A stretch of DNA of 64,000 nucleotides from Geobacillus thermoleovorans (GCF_001610955.1 NZ_CP014335.1:1986001-2050000); one strand, 5' to 3'; counted from the first letter of the stretch, positions 37,243 to 46,279 are shown. Made by a program: numbers and translations. The notes: generated from the sequence alone by a model not told the origin.

Positions 37243-38070
37243 TTATTCTTTTACCGAGCCGGACGTGAGCCCAGAGACGATGCGGCGCTGGAACAACAGC
37301 ACCATGATGACGAGCGGGATCGTCACAATCACGGTGGCCGCGGAAATTTCGCCCCACGGGATCGTATACTGGCCTTGGAACATGGCAATGCCGACCGGAA
37401 CGGTTTTGTATTTTTCCGCCGTATTGATCGTCAAGGCAAATAAAAATTCGTTCCATGCGGCAATGAAGACGAGAATGGACGTCGTAAACACCCCTGGCAC
37501 AGCGAGCGGCAAAATGATTTTAAAATACGTCTGCATCGGCGTCGCCCCGTCCATTTTCGCCGCTTCTTCCAAATCAAACGGAATCTTGCGGAAAAAGGTG
37601 ACCAACAGCCAAATCGACAACGGCAAGGCAAACGTCGTATACGGAATGATCAATCCCAAGTAGCTGTTCGTCAACCCGAATTTTTTCACAAACATGTAAA
37701 TCGGAGAAATGGTGGCAATTTGCGGAAACATGGATACAGCCAACACCAAGCCGAGAATGACCGTCTTGCCTTTAAATTCAAGGCGCGCAATCGCATAAGC
37801 CGCAAACGCGGCGACAAAGACCGTATACACCGTCGTAATGGTCGCCACGACCGTGCTGTTCCATAAATAGCGCAAAAACGGGTAATTGACAAAGACCGAC
37901 ACATAGGATTTTAAGGTCGGATGGCTCGTAAACCAATCGAACGCTTTGTCGCCAAACAATTCGCTAAGCGGCTTAATGGAACTGAGCAAAACCCATAAAA
38001 ACGGAAACATCACAAAGAACACAAACAGGGCCAAAAACACGTAAAAGAACGGACCGGCTTTTTTTTGCAT
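37243..38070 (-). CDS. Sugar ABC transporter permease, MalG type
   Basis: 275 residues, six transmembrane segments. The EAA loop reads EEAAKMDGATPMQTYFKIILP, the site that contacts the ATPase. It is the last gene of the importer operon, 15 bp after the MalF-type gene. No ATPase gene is present, as usual for Bacillaceae importers that share MsmX. Confidence 0.9.
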   Translation of the reverse strand: MQKKAGPFFYVFLALFVFFVMFPFLWVLLSSIKPLSELFGDKAFDWFTSHPTLKSYVSVFVNYPFLRYLWNSTVVATITTVYTVFVAAFAAYAIARLEFKGKTVILGLVLAVSMFPQIATISPIYMFVKKFGLTNSYLGLIIPYTTFALPLSIWLLVTFFRKIPFDLEEAAKMDGATPMQTYFKIILPLAVPGVFTTSILVFIAAWNEFLFALTINTAEKYKTVPVGIAMFQGQYTIPWGEISAATVIVTIPLVIMVLLFQRRIVSGLTSGSVKE

Positions 38071-38085
38071 CGTCTCACCCCTTCG

Positions 38086-39393
38086 TTATCGTTTGACGCT
38101 GGAGCCATCAGACAACAAATCTTTCCCAAGCCAGCGAATATAGATCATGGAAATCACCGCCACGCAGAGAAACACGATGACAGCGAGCGCCGATCCCGCA
38201 CCGAAATTCGTCTGCGAGAACATGACTTTATACGCTAAAATGGAAATCGTTTCCGTCGAGTTCGCCGGCCCTCCGCCGGTTAAGACATAAATCAAGTCGA
38301 ACACGCGGAACGCATCGAGCGTGCGGAACAACAACGCGACTAAAATGCTTGATTTTAACAGCGGCAGCGTGATTTTTGTGAATTGCTGCCATTTGGTGGC
38401 TCCGTCGATGGAAGCGGCCTCATACAACGAACTCGGGATCGTTTGCAGCCCGGCCAGCAGCAAGAGCGCCATATAGGGGGTTGTCTTCCATACATCGGCA
38501 AAAATGACCGCAAACATCGCCCCCGCTTCCGTCGTCAACAAATCCCCCATCCGGTCGACAAGGCCGACCGTTTCGAAATATTTGGCGACAATGCCGTTTT
38601 GTCCATCGTATAAAAATTTCCACATAAGCGCGGATACGGCGGTAGGAATCGCCCACGGAATCAAAATCGTCGCCCGCACAAGCCCGCGGCCAAAAAAGGC
38701 CTTATTGATGAGCAACGCAATTCCGAGCCCTAACACCAGCTCAATGGCGACCGACACCACCGTAAAGAACGTCGTATTCCATAACGCTTTCCATAAGCGC
38801 ATGTCGCTGAAGCTGTCCTTATAATGCTTGAGGCCGACAAAGTTCGGCTCGATCACGACCCCTTCGAGCCCTTCGGCCAAGCCGACGACTTTATCCGCCT
38901 GCTGCAGTTCGCCCGCTTTTTTCATCTCTTTGAGCGTCTTTACGACATCATGAACCGTGTCGGTCAGCCGCTCGGCCGTCTGTTTGTCCAGCTCGGCGAT
39001 CTTCAGCTCATCGCTTGGCGTCTCGAAATTGTCGAGCACTTCGTTCACTTTGTCATATTGCTCCGCCACTTGATCGTTGGAACGGATCGCCGCGTCCAGT
39101 TTCGCGAGTTTTTGTTCGATTTGCGCCAACGTTTGTTTCGTTTGTCCATCCGCAGCCGCCATTTCCTGCTTAAGAGCGCTTTTGAGGAACGGATAGTTTT
39201 GTAGATATCCTTCCAGATCGAGGCTGTAACTCCAGTGAATCGACGATTTGGTCGGGTCGTTGAGCCGATAGTCGAACAAGCTGTAATAAAAGGACTGAAT
39301 GACAGGCCAAATGGCAATCGCCAAAATGAGCAGCATGGCCGGCGCGACAAGCGAATAGCCTAATAGGCGCTCCATTCGCTTTTCATTCCTCAT
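38086..39393 (-). CDS. Sugar ABC transporter permease, MalF type, with extra coiled-coil insert
   Basis: 435 residues, about 130 more than a minimal MalF-type permease of Gram-positives. After the first transmembrane segment (about 14-34) there is a hydrophilic, helical insert to about residue 190 (DGQTKQTLAQIEQKLAKLDA). Then the core follows, with the EAA loop YEAASIDGATKWQQFTKITL. AGAAGGGAGAG precedes the start. The insert would face the outside and may contact the binding protein. Confidence 0.9.
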   Translation of the reverse strand: MRNEKRMERLLGYSLVAPAMLLILAIAIWPVIQSFYYSLFDYRLNDPTKSSIHWSYSLDLEGYLQNYPFLKSALKQEMAAADGQTKQTLAQIEQKLAKLDAAIRSNDQVAEQYDKVNEVLDNFETPSDELKIAELDKQTAERLTDTVHDVVKTLKEMKKAGELQQADKVVGLAEGLEGVVIEPNFVGLKHYKDSFSDMRLWKALWNTTFFTVVSVAIELVLGLGIALLINKAFFGRGLVRATILIPWAIPTAVSALMWKFLYDGQNGIVAKYFETVGLVDRMGDLLTTEAGAMFAVIFADVWKTTPYMALLLLAGLQTIPSSLYEAASIDGATKWQQFTKITLPLLKSSILVALLFRTLDAFRVFDLIYVLTGGGPANSTETISILAYKVMFSQTNFGAGSALAVIVFLCVAVISMIYIRWLGKDLLSDGSSVKR

Positions 39394-39426
39394 CGCTGTT
39401 CTCTCCCTTCTGCTTAGAAAAGGATA

Positions 39427-39466
39427 TTAGCCTTCAGCACCGGGCAGATGGCGGACTGAAGGCTAA
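39427..39466 (-). promoter_or_regulatory. Intercistronic hairpin after the binding-protein gene
   Basis: An 11-bp perfect stem, TTAGCCTTCAG with its complement, lies in the 180-bp gap between the binding-protein and permease genes. Such hairpins commonly stabilise the upstream mRNA and reduce downstream expression. Confidence 0.6.
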
Positions 39467-39575
39467 TGAACCGAAAGTGGTCAAACAAAATTGCGTTCTT
39501 TGTTTGGCTGATGGGGCATTGGCCGGCGTTGGCCGGATTCGGATCGGCTGCGGCGCGCCGGCCCAGTCATTCTCC

Positions 39576-40889
39576 TTACTTATTCAAGGCTGCTTTCATT
39601 TCTTTTTCCATATTGGCCACAGCTTGTTCGACCGTCAGCTCCCCGGCCAGCGCTTTGGATACGTTAATTTGGATGATTTCCGAAATTTCCGGGTAGTTCG
39701 GGACGACCGGGCGCGGCACAGCGGCGTTCAACGCATTGACAAATCCTTCTTCCGCAAAGAACGGATTGGCTTTTAAGACATCCGGATCTTTAAACAATTC
39801 GGGAAGCGTTGGCGCTAAACCGCCGTAAATCGCGGAAATTTTTTGCCCCTCCGGCCCCGTCATAAATTTGACAAATTCCCATGCTTCTTTCGGATGTTTC
39901 GAATATTTGTTGATCGCGGTCATCCAGCCGCCCAGCGCGGCAGCCGAACCTTTGTCTCCGGCCGGAAGCGGAGCCACGCCGACTTTGCCGACGATTTTCG
40001 ATTGTTCTTTGTCATTCGCTAGCGCGTATTGATAAGGCCAGTTGCGGATAAACGGCGATTGTCCTTCAATGAACGCGGTATGCGATTCTGGTTCAGTGAA
40101 TGTGGTGATGTTGCTCGGCACAACATCGGACTTGACGATTTCCACCATTTTCTTCAGCCCTTTGATCGTATCTGGGCTGTTGATCACGACATTCCCGTTT
40201 TTATCGACGATTTGCCCGCCATAAGAGGCGATAAATTCAACCGCGTTGCACACCAATCCTTCATATTGTTTGGCCTGCATCAAATAGCCGAATTTCGTGC
40301 CGCCTTTTCCTTTCAGTTCTTTGGCCTCTTTTAAGAGTTCATCCCATGTTTTCGGCACTTTGTCCTTTGGCACCAGGTCGGTGCGATAGAACAGCATGCC
40401 GGCATCAATGAATTTCGGCATCGCCCATTGCTTGCCATTGAAGTTGCCGGCCGCAAGCGCCCCTTGGTTGTATTTGCCGAGGTCAATGCCGTCTTTCTCA
40501 ATAAAGCGGTCGAGCGGCAGCGTATAACCCGCTTGAGCAAACTCAGCCGGCCAAATGACGTCGAGATCCATGACATCGATTTCCGACGACTGCGCATTTA
40601 ACATCGTGACATACGCATCATGCTGCTTCCCGGTGTCAGCCGGCATTTCGCGAAATTCCACATCGATGTTCGGGTGCGTTTTCTCGAACGCTTCGATGAT
40701 TTTTTCGGTGGCTTTCGTGGAATCTTGGCCGCGGGCATAGACAATTTTCACTTTTTCAGACTGGCTCGTTTTCCCTTCTTCGTTTTTGCTGTCTTTGCCC
40801 GTCTGGCTCTCGCTTTGGCCGCCGGAGCATGCCGCGAGCCCCATCGTAAGCGCTAACAAAACAGCCGATGTTTTTAACGTCTTTTTCAT
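39576..40889 (-). CDS. Sugar ABC transporter substrate-binding lipoprotein
   Basis: 437 residues from the second ATG, better spaced from AAAGGGGG than the ATG two codons earlier. Signal peptide with a lipobox (LTMGLAACSGG), lipid on the Cys. Type-I extracellular solute-binding fold of the MalE class. First gene of the importer operon, with two operator copies upstream (41041 and 41203). The substrate is likely an oligosaccharide or glycoside handled by the ThuA/oxidoreductase cluster. Confidence 0.9.
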   Translation of the reverse strand: MKKTLKTSAVLLALTMGLAACSGGQSESQTGKDSKNEEGKTSQSEKVKIVYARGQDSTKATEKIIEAFEKTHPNIDVEFREMPADTGKQHDAYVTMLNAQSSEIDVMDLDVIWPAEFAQAGYTLPLDRFIEKDGIDLGKYNQGALAAGNFNGKQWAMPKFIDAGMLFYRTDLVPKDKVPKTWDELLKEAKELKGKGGTKFGYLMQAKQYEGLVCNAVEFIASYGGQIVDKNGNVVINSPDTIKGLKKMVEIVKSDVVPSNITTFTEPESHTAFIEGQSPFIRNWPYQYALANDKEQSKIVGKVGVAPLPAGDKGSAAALGGWMTAINKYSKHPKEAWEFVKFMTGPEGQKISAIYGGLAPTLPELFKDPDVLKANPFFAEEGFVNALNAAVPRPVVPNYPEISEIIQINVSKALAGELTVEQAVANMEKEMKAALNK

Positions 40890-41040
40890 CGTCATTCTCC
40901 CCCTTTAAATTTTGGATTTGTCAAACACCGCATGGCATCGCGTATAGTGGTTGCTTCGACTGCCCCAATCACCTCCTGGACATGACATCCATTGACTTTT
41001 GACTTGGCATCCCCCACTGCTTGTCTATGCATCGATTGTT

Positions 41041-41054
41041 TGTAATCGATTACA
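41041..41054. promoter_or_regulatory. LacI-type operator TGTAATCGATTACA, site 3
   Basis: Identical 14-bp core about 150 bp before the binding-protein start codon. The 40896-41315 gap holds this and site 4 but no gene. Confidence 0.8.
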
Positions 41055-41202
41055 TACAAATGGGCGAATCATCCTCGTTTTCGCTTGTCTGTCCTTTTCT
41101 CGCCAAAAGCCGAAAAGCGGGCATCGTTTTCCGTTTCTCCTTTTCAATGAAGACAGCCTGTCTATCAGCATCGCGCCCCTTGTCCGCTTTGTCGGCTTAT
41201 TA

Positions 41203-41216
41203 TGTAATCGATTACA
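41203..41216. promoter_or_regulatory. LacI-type operator TGTAATCGATTACA, site 4
   Basis: Fourth identical core, 162 bp from site 3 centre to centre. Two sites at that spacing would allow repression by DNA looping. Confidence 0.75.
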
Positions 41217-41287
41217 AAACCATCTTACATCGCCGTAAAATCGTTCGTCAAGCCCCCAAATTCTTTTTTTGCCCTATAAACAAAGAA

Positions 41288-41309
41288 CCCCAAGCCGTTT
41301 GGCTTGGGA
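41288..41309 (-). terminator. Terminator of the acidic protein gene
   Basis: CCCAAGCC and GGCTTGGG pair around GTTT; on the minus strand a T-rich tail follows. It lies 7 bp after the stop of the gene at 41316. Confidence 0.65.
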
Positions 41310-41315
41310 TATGCC

Positions 41316-41720
41316 TCACACCTCCACCGTCTTCCCTTCCTCGACGATATGATAAAGCAAATGGGCTAAATGGTGAATCGGGCCGTATTCCTCTTCGCCA
41401 TCTTCCGCCATTTCTTCTTCGTCGGCGAATTCAAGGTCGTTTAAGTAAAGCGCCATAAATTCGTAAAAGTCTTTCAGCTCAAAGCCGTAGCACGCGCTCG
41501 GGTCTTCGCTGTCTTCTTCGTATTGAAGCATTAAATACGATACCTTGCCTTCGTTGTCCTCGGCGTCAAAAAAGACGAAATAGCCGATGTTCGTGTCAAG
41601 GTCAAACAGATGCCGCGTCCCGCCTTCGGTCGCCTTGTCAAAATCCTCTTGGCTCAACTTGCCGACGTTCATCGCTTCGACGTCGTCTTCGCGGTGAAAC
41701 TGGACCGTAAATGTTTTCAT
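41316..41720 (-). CDS. Hypothetical acidic cytosolic protein
   Basis: 134 residues, strongly acidic toward the C-terminus (NDLEFADEEEMAEDGEEEYG). No signal peptide or membrane segment. AAGGAGG precedes the ATG. The glutaminase gene lies just upstream (14 bp), so they are probably co-transcribed. I do not recognise the family. Confidence 0.65.
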   Translation of the reverse strand: MKTFTVQFHREDDVEAMNVGKLSQEDFDKATEGGTRHLFDLDTNIGYFVFFDAEDNEGKVSYLMLQYEEDSEDPSACYGFELKDFYEFMALYLNDLEFADEEEMAEDGEEEYGPIHHLAHLLYHIVEEGKTVEV

Positions 41721-41733
41721 CGTGATTTCCTCC

Positions 41734-42660
41734 TTAGAAAATGCTTAATGAATACGTTTTTGACAGCCGCTCGAGCAGTTTCACCCCGGTCAAGCTGTTC
41801 CCTTTATCATCGAGAGCCGGGCCGAAAACGCCGATGCCGCACCGCCCGGGCACGGCAGCGAGAATGCCGCCCGAGACGCCGCTTTTCGCCGGAATGCCGA
41901 CTTTGATGGCAAATTCACCTGATGAGTTGTACATGCCGCACGTGACCATGAACGTTTTGCAAATGCGGGCGACATCAAGCGGCATGAGCGGCTCACTCGA
42001 ATGCGGATCGCGTCCGTCAAGCGCGAGCACCAAGCCGATGCGCGCCAAGTCGATGCACGTCATTTCGATGGCGCACTGTTTCGTGTACAATTCCATCAGC
42101 TCTTCGACATCTTCATCAATGATACGATGCTGCTTGAGAAAATAGCAAAGCGAACGATTTAAAAACGCTGTTTCAAATTCGGAGCGGGCCACTTCGTCGG
42201 AGTACGAAATGCGTTCGTTGCCAGCGAGACGGCGGACGAACGCTAACAGCCGTTCCAGCCGTTCGGACACCGAGCCGCCTTGAATCATCGACGTGACGAC
42301 AAGCGCGCCGGCGTTAATCATCGGATTCAGCGGTTTGGCAGGCTTTTCCTCTAATTTGGCAATGGAATGAAACGGATAATCCGTCGGCTCCATGCCGACT
42401 TTATGGAACACCTCATCCTCGCCCCGGTCGATGAGCACAAGGGCGAGCGCAATAATTTTGGAAATGCTTTGCAGCGTCACTTTCACCGTCACATCCCCGG
42501 CGCTTACCACCTCGTCATCCGGCGTGTAAATGGCGATCGACAGCTCATTCGGGTTCGCCTTGCCTAAGGCGGGGATGTAGTCAGCCACTTTTCCGTAGCG
42601 GGCGTACTGCTTCGCTTCTTCGACAAAGCGGACCAGTTCTTCTTGGTTGTACACAAGCAT
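41734..42660 (-). CDS. glsA: Glutaminase
   Basis: 308 residues. Serine-dependent glutaminase converting glutamine to glutamate and ammonia. The S-x-x-K catalytic pair is in [11 protein letters not shown], and conserved NPMINAGAL and [14 protein letters not shown] are present. The ATG at 42660 follows a GTG one codon earlier that might also serve; the ribosome site is weak (CGGTG). An acidic protein gene follows. Confidence 0.93.
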   Translation of the reverse strand: MLVYNQEELVRFVEEAKQYARYGKVADYIPALGKANPNELSIAIYTPDDEVVSAGDVTVKVTLQSISKIIALALVLIDRGEDEVFHKVGMEPTDYPFHSIAKLEEKPAKPLNPMINAGALVVTSMIQGGSVSERLERLLAFVRRLAGNERISYSDEVARSEFETAFLNRSLCYFLKQHRIIDEDVEELMELYTKQCAIEMTCIDLARIGLVLALDGRDPHSSEPLMPLDVARICKTFMVTCGMYNSSGEFAIKVGIPAKSGVSGGILAAVPGRCGIGVFGPALDDKGNSLTGVKLLERLSKTYSLSIF

Positions 42661-42816
42661 CACCGATGGTTAGTATCGCCTATTTTTTCCGTTTCTATGC
42701 CCAAACGCTTCAAACAGCAGAGGTTTCCGACGGGGCTCACCAAGCGGACCGCCGGAAAAACAACTCCTCTTCAAGACGACAGCCTGAACCTGCTGTTTGA
42801 ACAGCAGCCGTTTTTC

Positions 42817-43392
42817 TTATTCTTCTTCGGCAAATACGTTTTTCAATTCGATCACAAATCCGGGAAACATGCGAACAGGAATCGTATCATCGCGGACATA
42901 CATCCCTTGGTGGCGGAATCTCCCTTCTTCGAGCACATAGACATCAATCGTCTCATTCATCGGATCGACAATCCAATATTCTTTCACCCCTGCCCGCTCG
43001 TAACGGTGAAATTTGACGATTTTATCCTTGCGCACCGTTGATTTTGAAATAATCTCCACAACGAGATCCGGCACGCCAACAATTCGTTTTTCACGAATTT
43101 TGTTTTTGTCGCAGACAACGACAAGATCCGGCTCAACCCATTCGCGAATTTGTTCCGGATCATCTCTCTCCGCCAAACAAACGTCGATCGGAGCGCCAAA
43201 TACGGTGCATTCTTTCCCCCGCAAATATGTCGCAAATTCCACCAACAATTCACGTTGCACTGCCTGATGTTTCGGCGTCGGAGCGGGAGACATGTTGAAG
43301 ACTTGGCCGTCAATGACCTCATATCGTACATCTTCGTCGAGCATCATGTATTGCGCATAGGTGAACGGCTGCCCTTTTTCCGGCATCGGCAT
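42817..43392 (-). CDS. Uma2-family (DUF820) PD-(D/E)xK endonuclease-like protein (1)
   Basis: 191 residues from ATG 43392, chosen because AAAGGAGG lies 8 bases before it. Family marks are all there: RYEVIDGQVFNMSPAPTPKH, EPDLVVV with the Asp, then DLVVEIISKST (E-x-x) and YERAGVKEYWIVDP. Uma2 proteins are expanded in many bacteria and are thought to be restriction-like nucleases, but no role is proven to me. Divergent from a second family member. Confidence 0.85.
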   Translation of the reverse strand: MPMPEKGQPFTYAQYMMLDEDVRYEVIDGQVFNMSPAPTPKHQAVQRELLVEFATYLRGKECTVFGAPIDVCLAERDDPEQIREWVEPDLVVVCDKNKIREKRIVGVPDLVVEIISKSTVRKDKIVKFHRYERAGVKEYWIVDPMNETIDVYVLEEGRFRHQGMYVRDDTIPVRMFPGFVIELKNVFAEEE

Positions 43393-43539
43393 CAAAACGG
43401 CCTCCTTTCCTCTTTTCTTTTTAGTATACTTGAACGCTGCCCGGCAACCTAGCGTTTTCTTTTTTCTCAACAACCTGTTGTAGGCAAGGGAGAACGGTTT
43501 CAAGTATAATGAAAAAGAAATGAAAAAGAGGTGAGGAGC

Positions 43540-44001
43540 ATGCAAGAAGCCATCAACATGTCCCCGTCCCCGTCATGGGAACATCAAATCGTTTGCCACA
43601 ATCTTGTTTCCATGATCAAAGGAAAAAGCCAATGTCAACCGATTTCAAACTTATCCGTGAAACTCGAAAAGAACGGAAAAGTGATGAACGAGTTTATCCA
43701 GCCGGATGTCGCTGTCTATTGCGAACGGCCGGAAAAAATCATCGGCGGCTATAAGGGGCGGCCGCTCATCGTCATCGAAGTTGTCAGCCCGTCAACCTAC
43801 AAAATCGATGTGACGCTGAAAAAAGATTTGTACTGTGCCTACGGAGTGGAAGAATACTGGATCGCCGACCCATACAACAAAACGATCCGTCAGTGCACAC
43901 TCGAACATGATCGATACGCCGAGACGATCATCGCCTGCGGAGAAACGTTCGATTCTGTTATCGGAACGATTGACACCGCGCTCGTGTTCCAAGGCGTGTA
44001 G
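43540..44001 (+). CDS. Uma2-family (DUF820) protein (2), short at the N-terminus
   Basis: 153 residues from ATG 43540, with GAGGTGAGG just upstream. The family core is intact: NMSPSPSWEHQI, QPDVAVYCE, LIVIEVVSPST, YGVEEYWIADP. About 30 residues usually found before this core (the YELIDG strand) are missing, so it may be 5'-truncated even though it has a ribosome site. It is divergent from the related gene at 42817. Confidence 0.75.
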   Translation: MQEAINMSPSPSWEHQIVCHNLVSMIKGKSQCQPISNLSVKLEKNGKVMNEFIQPDVAVYCERPEKIIGGYKGRPLIVIEVVSPSTYKIDVTLKKDLYCAYGVEEYWIADPYNKTIRQCTLEHDRYAETIIACGETFDSVIGTIDTALVFQGV

Positions 44002-44259
44002 AAGACGGGAAAACAATTCTTTTCGGCCTATCGGCGGTTTTTGTGGCGGAAGGCGAGTCGATTTTGCAAAGTTTCTCAACTTAAAAAGAGTCTCTGCTGA
44101 ACAACTCGTTTCCAATCACGAGTTCTTTAGCGGGACATCTTGCATGCTTTGCCGTATAATCAATGGCGAATTCTCTGTCGCAAAAGCAGGGGCGGGTAGA
44201 CAGAGGAAGATACGTTCAAAGGAGCATGAAAACAGAAAAAAACAGACTTGTCAGCAACA

Positions 44260-44296
44260 AGGATGCCGCTAGTCTTTCAACGGCATCCTTTTCCAA
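44260..44296 (+). terminator. Hairpin, probable terminator
   Basis: GGATGCCG and CGGCATCC pair across a 12-base loop, then TTTTCC. It follows the short Uma2 gene by about 260 bp; no other gene is seen between 44002 and 44367. Confidence 0.45.
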
Positions 44297-44315
44297 CTCA
44301 ACGCAAAATTCGCCA

Positions 44316-44344
44316 TTGATTTTGTCCTGCTTTTCTTGTATAAT
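44316..44344 (+). promoter_or_regulatory. SigmaA promoter of tRNA-Pro
   Basis: -35 TTGATT (44316-44321), 17-bp spacer, -10 TATAAT (44339-44344), 24 bp before the tRNA. Confidence 0.75.
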
Positions 44345-44367
44345 TGGAAATGTCTCACCATCCATTT

Positions 44368-44441
44368 CGGGATGTAGCTCAGCTTGGTAGAGCACACGCA
44401 TGGGGTGCGTGGGGTCGCAGGTTCAAATCCTGTCATCCCGA
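44368..44441 (+). tRNA. tRNA-Pro (GGG)
   Basis: Cloverleaf with acceptor CGGGATG/CATCCCG, D arm GCTC/GAGC, anticodon arm CACGC-ATGGGGT-GCGTG and TTCAAAT loop. Anticodon GGG. CCA is not encoded. Single-gene unit with its own promoter and terminator. Confidence 0.95.
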
Positions 44442-44448
44442 TCGAAGG

Positions 44449-44482
44449 AAACCAGCCGAAAAAACGTTCGGCTGGTTTTTTG
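44449..44482 (+). terminator. Terminator of tRNA-Pro
   Basis: AACCAGCCGAA and TTCGGCTGGTT pair, followed by TTTTTG; 8 bp after the tRNA. Confidence 0.85.
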
Positions 44483-44533
44483 TTTTTCTTCCCCCACGTT
44501 CCATCAGTTCCATCATTATGATGCTGTTTCCTC

Positions 44534-45706
44534 CTACGAAATCAGTCCAATCCGCTTCCCCGCCAAAGCGATGCAGTCAACGGCCATATCAATGTCTTCT
44601 TCCGTCATCGCGGCGGTGATGGAAAAGCGAATGCGCGCTGTCCCCTCAGGGACGGTCGGCGGCCGGATGGCGACGGCCGCGATGCCAGCTTCTTGCAGCT
44701 GCTCGCTCATGGCCACGGCTCGGTCGTTCGGACCGACGATCACGGGAACGATCGGCGTCTCGCTGCCGCCTGTGTCAAACCCAAGCCGCTTCAGCTTGGT
44801 GCGGAATCTTTCGCTTAGGGCGTGCAGCCGCTCGCGCCGCTTTGGCTCAGCTTGGACAATATGAATGGCAGCCTCATTGGCGGCAAGGACCGATGGCGGC
44901 AAGGCGGTTGTAAAAATCAAGCTGCGGGCGCTGTTGATCAAATAGTCGACCAGCCACGGCTCTCCCGTTACATACGCTCCGAAGCTGCCGAGCGCTTTGC
45001 TGAAGGTGCCGATGGCGATCACATCCTCTTCCTTCTCAAGCCCGAAATGGTGAAGCAGCCCTTCACCGTTCGGTCCGAACACGCCGCCGCTGTGCGCTTC
45101 GTCAACGAGCAAAACGGCACGGTAACGCCGCTTCAACTCAACCAGCTCCTCGAGTGGCGCCATATCGCCGTCCATGCTGAAGACGGCATCGGTGACGATC
45201 CATTTCCGCTTCGCGGGCGGAGATTGCTTCAACAATGATTCCAGCTGATCGATGTCATGATGTCGATAGCGGAAACAGGCGGCTTTGCTCAAGCGGATGC
45301 CATCAATTAAACTCGCATGGTTCAACTTATCGCTAAAGACAAGATCATCTCGGCCAATTAAAGCTGTCAACACGCCGATGTTGGCCGTGTAGCCGCTGTT
45401 GAAAATAAGAGCCGCCTCTGCTTTTTTCCACTGTTTCAACGCGGCTTCCGCCCGCTCATAGAGCGGATGATTGCCGACGACGAGCCGCGACGCGCCCGCT
45501 CCGGCCCCATATGCCCTCATCGCCTCGCAGCCCGCTTCGATGAGCCGCCTATCATCCGCCAACCCTAAATAATTATTGGACGCTAAATTCAACATCGGCT
45601 TTCCGTTCAGGATGACCGTAGCGCCTGAAGCCTCTGCCCGGCGCAGCTGGCGTTTTTGCGCTTTTTGTTCCCATTCGTGCAGTTTGACGGTCAGTTCGGT
45701 TTTCAT
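44534..45706 (-). CDS. bioF: 8-amino-7-oxononanoate synthase (BioF)
   Basis: 390 residues from ATG 45706, with GGGGG just upstream; an in-frame ATG ten codons earlier lies in the operator and is not preferred. PLP-dependent alpha-oxoamine synthase joining pimeloyl thioester and alanine in biotin synthesis. PLP lysine in GTFSKALGSFG; also NNYLGLA, FNSGYTANIG and DEAHSGG. The BirA box upstream supports biotin over glycine C-acetyltransferase. No other bio genes are in the window. Confidence 0.88.
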   Translation of the reverse strand: MKTELTVKLHEWEQKAQKRQLRRAEASGATVILNGKPMLNLASNNYLGLADDRRLIEAGCEAMRAYGAGAGASRLVVGNHPLYERAEAALKQWKKAEAALIFNSGYTANIGVLTALIGRDDLVFSDKLNHASLIDGIRLSKAACFRYRHHDIDQLESLLKQSPPAKRKWIVTDAVFSMDGDMAPLEELVELKRRYRAVLLVDEAHSGGVFGPNGEGLLHHFGLEKEEDVIAIGTFSKALGSFGAYVTGEPWLVDYLINSARSLIFTTALPPSVLAANEAAIHIVQAEPKRRERLHALSERFRTKLKRLGFDTGGSETPIVPVIVGPNDRAVAMSEQLQEAGIAAVAIRPPTVPEGTARIRFSITAAMTEEDIDMAVDCIALAGKRIGLIS

Positions 45707-45721
45707 CCCTATCCCCCTTTT

Positions 45722-45752
45722 ATGTAAACCGTTCATAAAAAATAGTTTACAT
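45722..45752 (-). promoter_or_regulatory. BirA (biotin repressor) operator before bioF
   Basis: ATGTAAAC, 15 bases, GTTTACAT: matches the Gram-positive BirA consensus TTGTAAACC-N14/15-GGTTTACAA in layout. It lies 16 bp upstream of the start codon. Confidence 0.75.
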
Positions 45753-45850
45753 TAAAATCCGCAAATCGGCTAGGAAAAGATGATCAGTTTCGTTTATTGA
45801 TTATTTAGCACATGGTTCTGTGAATTATTCATTTCCACCCTCGACCGCAT

Positions 45851-45880
45851 GCATAGTCAAATCGCAAAAATGTCATACTA
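45851..45880 (+). promoter_or_regulatory. Sigma-G promoter of sspH
   Basis: GCATA (45851-45855), 18-bp spacer, CATACTA (45874-45880), exactly the forespore sigma-G consensus. 32 bp before the sspH start. Confidence 0.8.
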
Positions 45881-45912
45881 TACGTGTTATCGGCAAAAAG
45901 GAGGTGTTGGAA

Positions 45913-46095
45913 ATGGATGTCCGTCGGGCGCAAGAAATCGCGTCGTCGCCGGTGATGGCAAACGTCACGTACAACGGCCAGCGCATTTACATTGAGCATG
46001 TCGACCAGCAAAAAGGTGTAGCAACGATTCACCCGCTTGACAACCCGAATCAAAAGCAAAGCGTGCCGGTCGCAAGCTTAGAGGAGCATTCGTAA
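45913..46095 (+). CDS. sspH: Small acid-soluble spore protein, H type
   Basis: 60 residues starting MDVRRAQEIASSPVMANVTY; the central IYIEHVDQQKGVATIHPLDNP is typical of SspH. AAGGAGGTG lies 6 bases before the ATG, and a longer in-frame start at 45820 lies in and before the promoter. Forespore protein made under sigma-G. Its presence marks the organism as an endospore former. Confidence 0.92.
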   Translation: MDVRRAQEIASSPVMANVTYNGQRIYIEHVDQQKGVATIHPLDNPNQKQSVPVASLEEHS

Positions 46096-46099
46096 CGAA

Positions 46100-46141
46100 A
46101 AAAGCGAGAGAAAGGACGCGTCCTTTCTCCCGCTTTTTGAT
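46100..46141. terminator. Bidirectional terminator
   Basis: A long stem, AAAAAGCG-GAGAAAGGACG with its near-complement, then TTTTT on the plus strand and likewise on the minus strand. It serves sspH and the convergent small gene at 46142. Confidence 0.8.
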
Positions 46142-46279
46142 TTAATCGGCCGTCAGCTCTTCCCGTTGCTTGTAGGCCTCTTGCACCGTTTGTTCCTTCA
46201 TCGCTGCTCGGCCTGCCGTCCGGGCATCAGCGGTGCGGACAGATTTGTCGTTGCGCTTGTTGTTCGCTTTTCTCTCCAT
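46142..46279 (-). CDS. Small basic hydrophilic protein, 45 residues
   Basis: Starts MERKANNKRNDKSVRTADAR and ends KQREELTAD. AAGGAGG lies 7 bases before the ATG at 46279; a longer ATG start at 46351 lacks a site. Charged and rich in Lys, Arg and Glu, like several small sporulation-linked proteins, but I do not recognise it. Confidence 0.55.
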   Translation of the reverse strand: MERKANNKRNDKSVRTADARTAGRAAMKEQTVQEAYKQREELTAD

